From Pontederia crassipes (lineage: Eukaryota; Streptophyta; Magnoliopsida; Commelinales; Pontederiaceae), in contig CM060190.1 in NCBI GenBank assembly GCA_030549335.1, positions 72,244,118 through 72,308,117 of the forward strand: a stretch of 64,000 nt of DNA, written 5' to 3'. The notes under the pieces are model-generated. The model was not told where the DNA came from and searched no databases. It saw only the letters and a program-made list of their open reading frames with translations. Both the position numbers and the translations under genes were made by a program. Each line of letters starts with the position of its first letter. Position 1 is the first letter of the stretch. Shown piece after piece: positions 51,501 through 60,924 of this stretch.

Positions 51501-51635
51501 AAAATGAAGAGAGCAAACTAAATTGTGATGTTATGCTATTTTATGCAGGAGGATCCAGCAACCGGGAAATGGCTCCAGCAGCTTCTCCACAATGTGAATG
51601 CTGCACCTGGTCCAGGAAATGATCGTATGATGTAA
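39566..51635 (+). CDS. CNOT9: CNOT9 (Rcd1-type) subunit of the CCR4-NOT complex
   Basis: Nine coding exons: 39566-39814, 40457-40528, 40651-40740, 41295-41337, 41862-41968, 49223-49318, 50768-50958, 51251-51320 and 51549-51635, all GT-AG and in frame, giving 334 residues. The N-terminus is Gly/Pro/Ala-rich and variable in the family. The armadillo-fold core begins at about residue 60 ([20 protein letters not shown]) and includes [82 protein letters not shown] and [20 protein letters not shown]. It ends [21 protein letters not shown]9 is a scaffold subunit that binds NOT1 and Trp-containing adaptor proteins such as GW182-type partners, acting in mRNA deadenylation and decay. Intron 5 (7.25 kb) holds two full RTE LINEs, and intron 6 a miniature RTE and a MITE; the coding frame is untouched. 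Confidence 0.96.
42026..45224 (-). mobile_element. RTE-clade LINE, full-length copy 2 with target duplications
   Basis: The element spans 42043-45207, with a perfect 17-bp duplication TAGTTCTGTGCCATATA at 42026-42042 and 45208-45224. It is in CNOT9 intron 5, antisense to the gene. It belongs to the same family as copies 1 and 3, including the (TTG)n tail, seen here as CAACAACAAC. Confidence 0.95.
42067..45155 (-). pseudogene. RTE endonuclease/reverse transcriptase ORF, frameshifted and with a stop
   Basis: The frame is in three pieces: 45155-42990, then 42993-42442, then 42438-42067. The first break is at the same site as in copy 1: it reads GATGGACATTG where the intact copy has GATGGGGCATTG. 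The second is a nonsense change, TGG to TAG, in the Cys-Trp-Ala-Met-Lys segment near 42440. Conserved positions also differ from the other copies, for example NYRWI for NYRGI and RVPMDVLW for RVPRDVLW. It is not capable of encoding the full protein. Confidence 0.93.
45863..49069 (-). mobile_element. RTE-clade LINE, full-length copy 3 with target duplications
   Basis: The element spans about 45882-49050, flanked by a 19-bp duplication TTTAATATGTAATTTATCA at 45863-45881 and 49051-49069. The exact edge is ambiguous by a few bases because host and element share them. It sits in CNOT9 intron 5, 638 bp from the target duplication of copy 2, in the same antisense orientation. Confidence 0.94.
45910..48999 (-). 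CDS. RTE endonuclease/reverse transcriptase, uninterrupted ORF
   Basis: An open frame of 1029 codons (1019 from the first ATG at 48969). Endonuclease domain at about residues 80-320: SWNIGTLNG (83-91), QETRW (111-115), GGDLNGH (216-222), SQIDFF (282-287). Reverse transcriptase at about 545-800: VGPDGIP (558-564), FGFMPGRST (649-657), [10 protein letters not shown] (681-690) and the catalytic [10 protein letters not shown] (772-781). The C-terminal region carries [19 protein letters not shown]. The protein would nick target DNA and copy its own RNA onto it. Although it has no stop or frameshift, it carries changes at positions the other two copies keep: NCKAVG for NGKAVG, and MHDDWILST for MPDDWRLST. 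Activity is therefore uncertain. Confidence 0.93.
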   Translation of the reverse strand: MLGPDSQHKIMSNLMNMDQRIYCVNARSLPVSNALYSSGTVIREQEPLHPRLNAVLNEQGLPHSNGRRRLKKLVHETKVRLGSWNIGTLNGKRLEVAQVMDQRKISILCLQETRWVGEGSKEIRLNGSKLWYTGKVNGRNDVGIIADAEWRKNVVEVKRIEDRIISVKVIVGKETMNIISAYVPQVGAESHLKEKFWADMEGLIESIPTTEKVYIGGDLNGHVGKEAGPHARVHGDFGFGELNEEGQTIIDFSLAYDLKIINTCFRKREEHLITYKSGTHRSQIDFFLIRNTDKRRCTNCKVIPGHGVTTQHRLLVLDMQIKCIKPKSRTVFDRKIKWWQLKGEKRETFRSKLLEESVWELEGDASIMWKNVAKKVEMVAKAILGESKGFGPRDKETWWWNEEVQEKVRNKKNCFKAIHLDNSSDNWEKYRLAKREAKKAVSDARAKAYEGFYKELGTKAGEQRIYKIARNKEKESRDLDQVRCIKNEVGKVLVTEGDIKNRWEEYFYKLFNDGCEGSRCDLEDLTVSECELNRSFYRRIRVSEVSEALKKMENCKAVGPDGIPIEVWKCLGEKGVLWLCKLFNEILRSKKMHDDWILSTLVPIYKNKGDIQNCANYRGIKLMSHTMKLWEKVIEHRLRMETSISERQFGFMPGRSTTEAIYLLRGMMEKYRSRRRDLHMAFIDLEKAYDRVPRDVLWKALQKKRVNVAYIKVIQDMYDGALTRVRTPGGETNEFPIGIGLHQGSALSPYLFNLVIDAITESITEEVPKCMLFADDIVLLADSREEINTKLEIWRNTLESKGFRLSRNKTEYMHSNFTNKQLRDDLKVRLGEDIIPQVTKFKYLGSIVRQDGEIDDDVNHRIQAGWCKWRKATGVLCDRKVPNKVKGKFYRTAIRPAVLYGSECWAMKGQHERKVGVAEMRMLRWMCGHTRLDKIRNDHIRERVGVAPISEKMVENRLRWFGHVQRRPLDAPVRRVDQIIWSPIKRGRGRPRRTLGELIEQDLLVNNIPKGLVTNRAEWRRMIHVADPT
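49388..49755 (-). mobile_element. MITE family B, copy 2 (opposite orientation to copy 1)
   Basis: The reverse complement aligns over its length with 32893-33265. It lies in CNOT9 intron 6. The ends ATGAGTACATAGAGCACCCC and, on the other side, a minus-strand ATGTATATGTAGAGCAT form an imperfect terminal inverted repeat. Confidence 0.65.
50087..50303 (-). mobile_element. Miniature RTE derivative B (5' end joined to 3' end)
   Basis: The core is about 50107-50283 (177 bp), flanked by a perfect 20-bp duplication TGGTAAAGTAAATTTCTTCA (50087-50106 and 50284-50303). Read on the minus strand it joins the RTE 5' end (through ATGGATCAACGA) directly to GCGTCGTATGATCCATGTAG and the (TTG)n tail. The join differs from derivative A by only two bases. 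It lies in CNOT9 intron 6, antisense to the gene. Confidence 0.93.
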
Positions 51636-52542
51636 AATCAGGACTGCATTGGGTTCAGAAAGCCAGTGTCCTGTGATATTGAAAACTATGGATGTGAAAA
51701 GCTTATTTTCCAGAATGGTTTACTGTCTGTCTCAAGCTTCCAGCTTGTGAGACTGCAGGGCGCAAATTAGAGCGTCTTGCCAATTAAGATATATTTGGCT
51801 TAGAAAAAAATAGAACAAAGTTTGATCCAATTATTTACTTGACCTCATTTTCTTTGATTCAGATATAGTGTTGATTTATTCTGTCTATTGTTGCTAATGC
51901 CTGTTTGGATTTGAGGGTGTGGTTATTTATGTAGTAATATCGTATTATTATGATTGGATAGTTTGGATAGGCTTAAGATAAAGAATCTAGGCGTTGGTTG
52001 CAGGTTAGTTAATCCAGGAGAAAGACTACGTGGATAAAGGGTGGTAAAATATCTAGATATTTTTTATAATACAATCAAATGCAATGTGGAATAGAAATAT
52101 TCACCGTCAAATTTTGTTTTCAACAAACTATCTTAAACTATGTGAAACTACCCATTTTTGTACAAAATAAAGAATATCTTTATTCTTTCAAAATTATAGA
52201 ATAAATGTATTCTCCTTGTTTTCATTTTTTTATTTTTCATTATTTAATTATATATTATTATATTATAATTTGTATAATAATAATAAAAAATATAAACTAT
52301 TTATACTAAAAGATTTTTAATATAAAAATATTAAATTTATTCTTTTCAACCACACAAGAAGTAGAATAAAAATATAATTAGAATACAATATTTTTTAAAA
52401 TAAAATTTATTATTCTTTCTAAAACATTTCCTAACCAAACGCCCCATCAGGTTGAATGGATTATGGTTGATTATCTTCATTCCATCAAAGAATACAATAA
52501 CCTGCAAAATAGGTTTGACTTCTGAACTTAATTCACCATGCG
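51636..52542. other. CNOT9 3' region and a possible MITE
   Basis: The first 250 or so bases are the probable CNOT9 3' untranslated region. Positions about 51899-52446 are bounded by GCCTGTTTGGATTTGAG and CTAACCAAACGCCCC, which form a loose inverted pair of the hAT-MITE style around an AT-rich interior. Confidence 0.4.
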
Positions 52543-53466
52543 TTTGGTTCCATTAGATATCTACAACTAAATATCATATTCTAGTATTCCACTAAATATT
52601 ATGATATACATTTATTTCTCTCATCTTATTATTTATTAATTATTATCCCTCATTCTTTCTGTCTCATTTTTCCTTATATATTCTTTCTTTTTCTCTCACG
52701 TGATCCTTTTTTTTTCTTGTTATTTTTTCATTTTTTTTTCTGTTTCGCTGTCCTCCAATTGTTTTTTTTCTCTCTAATATTTTCCCGCACCCTTGTAATC
52801 TTTTGTTTTATTCTCGCATTTTCTCCTTTTCTATCTCATATCATATTTCAGATTTCTCTATTCTTTTTTTTTTCTCTTCTCCAATATTCTTATTTTCTAT
52901 TTATCCTATTTTCCTCTTTTCCATTCCTCAAAAAATATACCACTTTCTCTCTCTTAGAATTTTATCCTTTTCCCTTTCATATTACCATTTTCTGTCTCAT
53001 CTAATATTTTTATGTTATCCCTCATTCAATCTCCTCGCTCTTTAATATCTCAATTTTTTACCTCTCCTATAGTTTTTTTCTTCTTCTAATATTTCATTTT
53101 CTGTTATCTTTAGTTTTTTTTATCTTCTCTAACTACTAACATTTTCAATTCCTTTTTCATTTAATATAGACATGTTCTCTCTTCAAAATATTATTCATTT
53201 CTCTCTCCTTTTAAAAAACAAATTGCCCATTTTCTTTTCCCCCAAAATTCCATCTCTTCTTCTCTCCTTTAATAGAATATATTTCTCTTGCCTCACTTTC
53301 TTTCATATCAATTTTTACTTTCTTCAATTTTCTCTTTTTATTTTTACATACGAATTATGAAATCAAATTTATTGTGGATTAATTTTGATCTTGAACCGAA
53401 ATTATAAAATTACATTTTTATAATCGTGATTTTTAAAAAATACATTGCATGGGATCAAACATTCTA
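52543..53466. repeat. Polypyrimidine-rich block, possibly a non-autonomous transposon
   Basis: From about 52620 to 53352 the plus strand is almost entirely T and C, with recurring TCTCTTCTAATATTT-like words. The open frames here are by-products of this composition. The flanking words ATGCGTTTGGTTCCAT (52549) and GGGATCAAACATTCT (about 53450) form a weak inverted pair, so the block may be the filling of a hAT-like element. Confidence 0.55.
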
Positions 53467-53724
53467 ATGAATAAAAAGACAAAATTGAAGTTTTTCTTAT
53501 TATTCAGGAGTATTTAAGTTGGCAAAGTTGATGATCCAATTTCCTCAATTATAATGGGGATGAGTTGAGTTAGATGTAACGATCTTGATCGAGTTGAATG
53601 AGAGCGGGAGATATTTAAATCTAATTGTACTTATTTGTTATTTTCATATATTTATATCAATCATATTTTTTATCCATATTCTACAATTGAAAAAAAAAGC
53701 TTGTTCTACTTTTTTTTTTTTGAA

Positions 53725-54403
53725 GACCCGTTTGGATGAGAAGGCATGGATTAAATGAAAATAAAAAATTTACTCCCCAAATTTTTGCCAAAGGCACATT
53801 TTTACTTGTAACCGGTGCTGCCCGCATTAACATTATGTTTGGGTGAACACTTGTTAACATTTTGTTTGATTGAAGCTTCGTTAAGAGGAAGGGAAGGTAA
53901 CGAGAGGAAAGAAAAAAAAAGAGAAAAAGAAAAAGAGAATTTACATCATAATTTGGGATTGAAATAAAATAACACAAATGAAAAGAAAGGAAGAAAAAAA
54001 AAGATTCTTCTCCATTTTCTTTTTTTAAAATTCTATCAAAATAAAAGAAATTTTTTTTCTTTTCCCCTCCCCATCTTTACTCTTCTTTTACATCAATCCA
54101 AACACAGAGAAGCGAACCCCAATTTAAAGTTGAAACAAAATAGCATAAAATAAGAAAAATGGAGAAAACATGAATTTTCTCTTTTTTTAAAATTTTATTT
54201 AAATAAGAGAACATTTTTTTCCTTCCCCTCCCTCTTTTTACTCTCCATTCACCTCAAAAATGCTAGATCCAACAAAATACGAGGGCAGCAAGTTCTTGCT
54301 CTCGTTAGGAACCCTGATCCCGCCGAATTAAGCAACCTAGAGAAAATAATGAATTGTAAAATCTTCTCCCATGAGCAACCTTAGTGCATCCAAACGGGGG
54401 CTT
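53725..54403. mobile_element. Possible MITE with CCCGTTTGGATG ends
   Basis: CCCGTTTGGATG at about 53727 is matched by CATCCAAACGGG at about 54387-54398, an exact 12-bp inverted pair. The interior holds two diverged copies of a TTAAAATT...CTTTTCCCCTCCC segment at about 54026 and 54188. No target duplication was found. Confidence 0.45.
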
Positions 54404-54470
54404 AAGGAATAATTAATTTGACATTTATTATGAATCACATGATAATTAATAATGATACGATGGGATAAAT

Positions 54471-55960
54471 TACATCAAATGCCCTCCAATTTTAAGGTTT
54501 GCTTAACACAAATGTCATTCATCTTTTAACGCGTTTCACCCGATGCCCTCTTTACCTGGAATAGTCAGTTTTTCAATTTTTCGTCGACGTGACGTCCACG
54601 TAGTCATCTCCTCTTTCCCCTACGCAAATAGTCGTCTGACGTGGCATGCTCCGACGTGACACATAAAATTACACCAATGCCCTCCAACTTTAAGGTTTGC
54701 TCAGCGATACCCTCCAACTTCACTCTGTAACACAAATGCCCTTCATCTTTTAATACATTTCACCCGATGCCCTCTTTACTTGGGACAGTCGATTTTTCGA
54801 TTTTTTGTTGACGTAGCGTCCACGTGGTCATCTCATCTCTCCTCGATGCAAATAGTCGTTCGACGTAACATGCTTCGACGTGGCACCACATATTAAACCA
54901 TCTTACTTACCGTAAGTTGACCCACTCACTGTTAAATTATTTTCTTATTTTCTTCTTTTTCATCGTTCGCATGAAACCTCCTTCGTCGTTCGCACTCCGT
55001 CGTTCGCTCTTCTTCGTCATTCGCCTCTTTCATCGTTCACTTTTTGCGTTCGTCAGCGTCGTCTTTATCCAAATTGATGTAATTTTATGTGCATTTGGTG
55101 AACAAACTTTAAAGTTGGAGGACATTTGATATAATTTTATGTACCACGTCGGAGCATGCTACGTCGGAAAACTATTTGTGTGGAGGAGAGATGAGATGAC
55201 CACATGGTCGTCATGTTGACGAAAAATTGAAAAACCGACTGTCCTAGGTAAATAGGGCATCGGGTGAAATGTACTCTAACTTTAAAGTTTTCTCACCAAA
55301 TGCATATAAAATTACACCAATTTGAGCAAAGACAACGCCGACGAACGCGAAAAGTGAACGATGAAGGAGGCGAATGACGAAGGAGAGCGAACGACGAAGG
55401 AGTGCGGACGGCGAAAAAGGTTTGATGCGAACGACAACAAAAAGGGAAATACGAAAATAATTTAACAATGAGTGAGTCAACTTACGGTAAGTAGGATGGT
55501 TTAATATGTGGTGCCACGTCGGAGTATGCTACGTCAAACGGCTATTTGCATGGAGGAGAGATGAGATGACCATGTGGACGCTACATCGATAAAAAATCAA
55601 AAAATCGACTGTCCCAAGTAAAGAGGGCATCGGGTGAAATGCATTAAAAGATGAAGGACATTTGTGTTATAAAGTGAAGTTAGAGGGTATCGCGGAGCAA
55701 ACCTTAAAGTTAGAGGGCATTGGTGTAATTTTATGTGCCACATCGAAGCATGCCACGTCGGACGACTATTTGCGTGGAGGAGAGAGGAAATTGTCACGTG
55801 GATGCCACATCGACGAAAAGTCGGAAAACCGACTATCCCAGATAAAGAGGGCATCGGGTGAAACACGTTAAAAGATGAAGGATATTTGTGTTACAAAGTA
55901 AAGTTGGAAGATATCGCTAAGCAAACATTAAAGTTGGAAGACATTTGGTGTAATTTAGCC
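54471..55960. mobile_element. Fold-back element with two-unit arms
   Basis: This element of about 1.5 kb has left and right arms, roughly 600 bp each, that are inverted copies. Each arm holds two tandem copies of a unit of about 210 bp marked by GCCCTCCAACTTTAAGG, CACCCGATGCCCTCTTTAC, GACGTCCACGT and GACGTGGC words; the right arm has the same words reversed (GAGGGCATCGGGTG). The centre (about 55075-55318) carries a fifth unit in right-arm orientation. The ends read TAAATTACATCAAATG and CATTTGGTGTAATTTA. There is no transposase. A perfect target duplication was not seen. Confidence 0.8.
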
Positions 55961-56820
55961 TGATACTATGATTTATTCTTAAAACGGGTAGTAGAAACAT
56001 TAACCTCTTTTCAATTACACTTATATTGAAAAAATGACCAGGTACACTCGAAAACCACACTGATTGGTTCCATAAACACTTGTAAATGAAAGGTTCGTGT
56101 GAGAAAAAAAGAATCTTGCGCGTAGTGAGTTGTGTTTAATAAGTTGGTTCTGCTGGTGCCCCTTTTTGAGCTCATGTTGACTGACCTGGCATATTACTAT
56201 ATTAGGTACTAATATGAAGGCATCTAAAGTAAAGAATTGCTGGGAAATGGGAAGGGATTTGGAAGTTCCGAAAGGAATTTGTCACCTTTAAATTTGAAGC
56301 ATATGCAATGAAAACTTCTCACATGAAAGACCTGCTTGTGGCAGCAGCAAAGGATATGCAAGCATCCCCCTGGTAAAGACGAAGAAATGTAAACATATTG
56401 TTTATTCGTCGATCAGAAGGGAGGATTATTGACTTTGTAAACATATGCCAAAACAAAATCACGCTTGCATATAAAAAATGCTTCTGACGACTTGGTTCTT
56501 TTTCTAGGGAGAATGCTTCAGTGCCATACACCCAACTCATACAGAGTTAAGAAGTGTAATTTTAACAAAAGGTGCTGTGAAATGTGCCGTTTCATTGTAT
56601 TTCTCCTGCAGTATAGTTTGACGTAAGCTGAAATTGATACAGTTAAAGGGCCTAGGAACTCAGTATGGAAAAGTACTGTCATGGTCCAATTTTTTTTCCA
56701 AGTTATGAATCAACTTATTCAAGAGATCTTAACAAGCGAGGTGAAATGATATGAGGAGGTGGAATCTGCGCCAAGCATCTTTTTCAAAGTGGAATCTATT
56801 CACTCTCCTGTAGTAAGGAG
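55961..56820. other. Intergenic sequence and probable 3' region of the PPR gene
   Basis: No conserved coding segment. A 73-codon minus-strand frame at 56319-56540 has no recognised family. The part next to 56820 is probably the PPR gene 3' untranslated region. Confidence 0.45.
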
Positions 56821-59325
56821 CTACAATTGCTCAGGTAAATCCAATCCTCTCTCAACAAACTTATCTAGAAGCCTTCCTCCCTCATCTGTGTGTCCGTCTG
56901 CAATCAGTTTCTTGCTCACCTTCCGAGATAATTTTATATCAGGAGTCAAATGTCTATGGAACATTCGGCAGGCCACTTTATATGACTGCAAAGGAAGACC
57001 TTTATACAGATAACTTTCCATTAAAACATTACAAGTATGTGCATCCCTCTTTGAGGCTGTCCTCAGAATCTTTCCCAAGATTTTGTAAGCCTCATCAAGT
57101 CTACCAAAAGCACAAAGTTTTTCGATCACTTGATTGTATGCAGCATTGAATGGTTGTCTCTCTAACATTTTCTCTAGCAACTTGAGCAACTCTTCAATTT
57201 TTCCTTTGTCACAGTATCTATGGATAACAGTTCTATAAGTAACGGGAGTAGGAACCAAACCCCTATGCAGCATTTTCTTTAGAAGCTCTGTTGCCTTTTC
57301 AAATCTGTCTTTCTTTGTCAAAGCGTCTATCATAATAGTATAAGTTACAACATCAGGGTGTCTATTACTAAGAAACATGTCATCCAGCAACGAGAGTGCA
57401 GATTCTAGATCACCCTGCTGACAGAATCCATGTATCAAGGTAGTAAAGTTTACAACACTAACCATACTTCCTTTAGCTTGACAATTTTCCATGAATATCT
57501 TTGCATCACTTGCCTTTCCTTCGCCGCAAAGTGCATGGATTAACAAATTGATTTCAGTGGTTGTGGGAAAGAAACCATTTGCTAGCATCTGCATGACTAG
57601 ATCACAGGCCTCTTTCAGTTTCCCCTCCCTCCTCAGTCCGTGCATGATGACACTATATGTAATAGCATTTGGACTCCACCATTCTTCCTCACTTTTGTTC
57701 AGCATTTCCCAAGCCTCCATTGACTTCCCAGTTCTGCACAATCCATTTAACACTGCAGTGTATGTCACTGTGTTTGGCTTGCAACCATTTTTATACATGT
57801 GCTTTATCATTTTGTTTGCTTGATCTATCTTCCCCATGCGGCAAAACCCATTGACCACAGCACTGTAAGTCAAAACATCAGGAAGACAACCTTTTGAAAA
57901 CATCTCACCGACTATTTCCTTAGCTTCCTCCATCCGCCCATTCTGACAAAAGGAATGGATGATGGCACTATAACCAACCTTGTCAATGTGAAAGCCCTTC
58001 TCCTCTGATTCTCTCAAAAACCCAAGGGCTTCATCTGCATGTCCACTCTTCGAGAGCGCATGGATCAGTGTATTGTAAGTCACTTGATCAGGAAATAAAT
58101 TAGCTTCGGTTTTCATCTTCACTAATAAATCTTTAACCTCTTCAACTCTTTTCTCTTTACATAAGAAGTTCATCACTGTGTAATAGCTGACCTTATCAGG
58201 AGGACAACCCTTGTGGGGCATCTCCTGAATCATCTCCAAGGCATTTTTTATCTTATTTGCATTACAAAATCCTTTTATCACAGAATTATATGTCACGACA
58301 TCTGGATTAATTCCAACCCTCTGCATCCTATCTAACAACCTTAGAGCCTTGTGTAACTGGCCAGAAAACACAAGAACATTGATTGTTGTGTTGCAGATGG
58401 ACAGGTTAGGTTCACATCCATCCTTCTGCATTAAGTTCAAGACCCTCATGGCACTCCTGAGCTTTCCTGCACGGCTATAAGAGACCATGAGATATCCAAA
58501 ATCCTCGGGTCTCCGGTTGACTCTCCGTCGAACCATTAGTCTGAACACTCTTCTCGAGTCTTGACAAAGTTTAGTTTTGCTTAGCAGCTTGAGCATTTCA
58601 TAATACACCTCAGGTGCATGACGATACCTCCACTGTCGGTCAGCCCAGTAGAAGAAGCTCACCGCATGGCGGAGATCTGATTGGGAACGGAGGACAGCAG
58701 TAACCTGCTGGGGCTTAAGACTTCTCAGTAGATGCCTCAGTTCACCTTCCAGTTTCGGATTCCACGTGTGCCGGAGTCCAATCAACCTGCAAGTCTCTCT
58801 AACCAAAGGGTGCCTTGACTCATCTTTTCCCATCTCTTCATCTTCAAACTGCTTCTTTTCTTCTCGGCGGAGCCCTCCATTCTGGTTGAACAAATCCAAA
58901 ACTGCAAACTCGTCAGCGCCATCGCCATCTTCCTCCGCCAGTTCTTCATTCGTTTCGTCATCCTCATCGTCAAGGTCATCCAACTTTCCAAACTCGCACG
59001 AACCTTCGGAAGCGTCCCACATTTCTTCGCCAAATTCGCCAACTTTACTCTCTCCTTTACGAGCCCTTTCCACGTTTCTATCCCAAATCAATCCATTTGG
59101 GTCATCAAGCTCAGTTTTTTCCTTCCCTGAGGCGCCTACCGCAGCGTCAAAGGATATCGTGGAATTGGGTTTAGCGTCCGGCGACGCAGTTGACGAGAAA
59201 AAGATCGGATTTTGACGGCCAAATTCGGCGGCGGACGAATCAAATAGGGAAGAGGAGTATAAACCTTCCGGCTTGAGATCCTTGAGCCCTTTGATAAAAA
59301 ACCTAAAGCTGAGGACTTTGCGCAT
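56821..59325 (-). CDS. P-class pentatricopeptide repeat protein, probably mitochondrial or plastid
   Basis: A single-exon frame of 834 residues. The N-terminus (MRKVLSFRFFIKGLKDLKPE) is basic, amphipathic and Ser-rich after it, as in organelle presequences. Residues about 97-147 form an acidic linker (DDLDDEDDETNEELAEEDGD). From about residue 225 onwards there are roughly 16-17 PPR motifs of 35 residues, such as DVVTYNSVIKGFCNANKIKN and DVLTYSAVVNGFCRMGKIDQ. There is no DYW, E or SMR domain after the last repeat, which marks the pure P class. Such proteins bind one RNA base per repeat and act in organelle RNA stability, splicing or translation. Lack of introns is normal for the family. The orthologue name is not recalled with certainty, so no symbol is given. 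Confidence 0.93.
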   Translation of the reverse strand: MRKVLSFRFFIKGLKDLKPEGLYSSSLFDSSAAEFGRQNPIFFSSTASPDAKPNSTISFDAAVGASGKEKTELDDPNGLIWDRNVERARKGESKVGEFGEEMWDASEGSCEFGKLDDLDDEDDETNEELAEEDGDGADEFAVLDLFNQNGGLRREEKKQFEDEEMGKDESRHPLVRETCRLIGLRHTWNPKLEGELRHLLRSLKPQQVTAVLRSQSDLRHAVSFFYWADRQWRYRHAPEVYYEMLKLLSKTKLCQDSRRVFRLMVRRRVNRRPEDFGYLMVSYSRAGKLRSAMRVLNLMQKDGCEPNLSICNTTINVLVFSGQLHKALRLLDRMQRVGINPDVVTYNSVIKGFCNANKIKNALEMIQEMPHKGCPPDKVSYYTVMNFLCKEKRVEEVKDLLVKMKTEANLFPDQVTYNTLIHALSKSGHADEALGFLRESEEKGFHIDKVGYSAIIHSFCQNGRMEEAKEIVGEMFSKGCLPDVLTYSAVVNGFCRMGKIDQANKMIKHMYKNGCKPNTVTYTAVLNGLCRTGKSMEAWEMLNKSEEEWWSPNAITYSVIMHGLRREGKLKEACDLVMQMLANGFFPTTTEINLLIHALCGEGKASDAKIFMENCQAKGSMVSVVNFTTLIHGFCQQGDLESALSLLDDMFLSNRHPDVVTYTIMIDALTKKDRFEKATELLKKMLHRGLVPTPVTYRTVIHRYCDKGKIEELLKLLEKMLERQPFNAAYNQVIEKLCAFGRLDEAYKILGKILRTASKRDAHTCNVLMESYLYKGLPLQSYKVACRMFHRHLTPDIKLSRKVSKKLIADGHTDEGGRLLDKFVERGLDLPEQL

Positions 59326-60110
59326 TTTTATCGAAGGGAATGCCCCAAAAAACAGCAGACGAGAGAAAGAAAAAAAGTAGTAGCACTACTAGTAGTCCGA
59401 ATTAACATTCGAAAAAAAGAAGCCGGAACCCAGTGGCACGGCGGCGACACAATGGACGCTCCGGCGGATTGAAGAACATCCCGACGACACAATGGAGTTG
59501 CGACGAGGATACAAAGAGAGAGAACGGCGCAGACTGCAGAGGCGATATGCCGGAGGAAGGAGAACAGCTATTACGACAATGAGGCGGAGGCGGAGGCGCG
59601 GCAGAGGAATACAAAGAAAGCAGTGAACAATAAAACATCGTACCTTATTTCACTTGTCTCTTTAAAAATACGCGAGGAACGGGATGTAGCGTTAATAAGG
59701 TCTTCCTAATTTGGCAAAGTTTCTGAATATAATTTTTTTTATTAGGAAGCTTCTAACCGAAATAATTTTATCCAATTAATTAAGCTCCATAATATTTTCA
59801 ATTTGTATATGATTAACATCGTACAAATTGAAATAAACATGAAAGAATAGGCTATGAAATAAACATAATATTTTCAATTGAACAATCAACGCCTGTCTAT
59901 AGGCTATGAAAAAAACATGAACACTAATGCGAAAAAAAGAATAAAAAAGTTTGCGAATCACTTTTTTAATTGGACAAAGCTAATATCAATGAACAAATCT
60001 TTAGCTAAAAAATTAAGCTGTATTGATCATTATGAAATTAAAATATATGGTGTTATATTAATGGTCATAATGGGTATCCCCCAACTTAAATGGGGGACAC
60101 TTCCCCGTTA
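59326..60110. other. PPR leader/promoter and AT-rich intergenic sequence
   Basis: The GC-rich part at about 59400-59640 is the likely leader of the PPR gene. The rest is AT-rich without recognisable features. Confidence 0.45.
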
Positions 60111-60114
60111 AACG

Positions 60115-60924
60115 GTGCTCGTCCGATGCGCATCGGACAGATTTAAGTTGGAAATAATGAGCGGACGGGGTGGTCGGAGGCGGCTCGCAGAGAATGAAAA
60201 AAATCGATCACACTCTAGTCCGGACCGAGGTACAAAAGCACGGCGATTAAAATTTTTTACCACTTTTACTCTCTCTCTCTCTCCCGGCGACTCGACGATG
60301 CCGAAGCGTCTCCCCTTTCCTCCTCTCCGTGCGGCGAACTCTCCGACGTTCGCCAAATCTGCTCGCCGCCGACCTCGTCCGTCCAGATCTACTTGCTGCC
60401 AACAAGGCCGACCTCTTCAATGCTCCTCCTCTTCGTGCAGAGACCTCGTCCCCATCTGCCCGTCGCCGACCCCTGCACAACATCATCTGAGCTCTTCAGC
60501 ACTTCATCTCTGCGTGACAACCTCCTCCGATGCCCATCACGGCAGATTTGTTGAACGTCGCCAATCTTCGGCCAGGTCTTTGCGCAGCGGCAAAGCCTCG
60601 ACGATCTCGAGCACCCACGCGAAGCCTCGGCAATCTCCGTGCAGCGGCGGTCCACTAGCTAGATCTACGCACAGCGGCGACCGCGAGCACGCTGATCCCC
60701 CTCACGCCAAACTTCGCTGCCGACCGCAGCACGCCGATCTCCGTGTGTCACCGCACACGCCTCTGAGCTTCGTCACCAACCTCGAGCACGCTGCGGCGGG
60801 ACCTCCCCTGATATGTGGCACGCCTCTGACCTACGCAGCTCCGAGCTCCGTCGTTGACCTCGAGACTCCTCCCATGAGGCACCGACGACTCCCGAACTCA
60901 TCCCCTGGACCGACGACACTTTGA
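60115..60924 (+). other. GC-rich open frame of unknown nature
   Basis: An uninterrupted frame of 269 codons from 60115; a more natural start is the ATG at 60298 after a CT-rich leader-like run. The product is rich in Ser, Pro, Arg and His with no recognised domain. Loosely repeated words such as CTCGCCGCCGACC and GAGCACGC run through the DNA. The block has much higher GC than its surroundings and begins with an 18-bp perfect palindrome (60121-60138). It could be a captured or transposon-derived GC-rich block, or an untranslated part of an unknown transcript. I would not treat it as a proven gene. Confidence 0.2.

Noticed and set aside
14800..51635. CAF1 fragment and CNOT9 in one window as a CCR4-NOT gene cluster
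   Set aside because: The CAF1 piece is a frameshifted fragment fused to an unrelated gene and lies between transposons; proximity is coincidence.
52717..53045. Phe/Ser/Leu-rich ORFs as membrane proteins
   Set aside because: They are translations of a polypyrimidine tract, with two overlapping frames open for the same reason.
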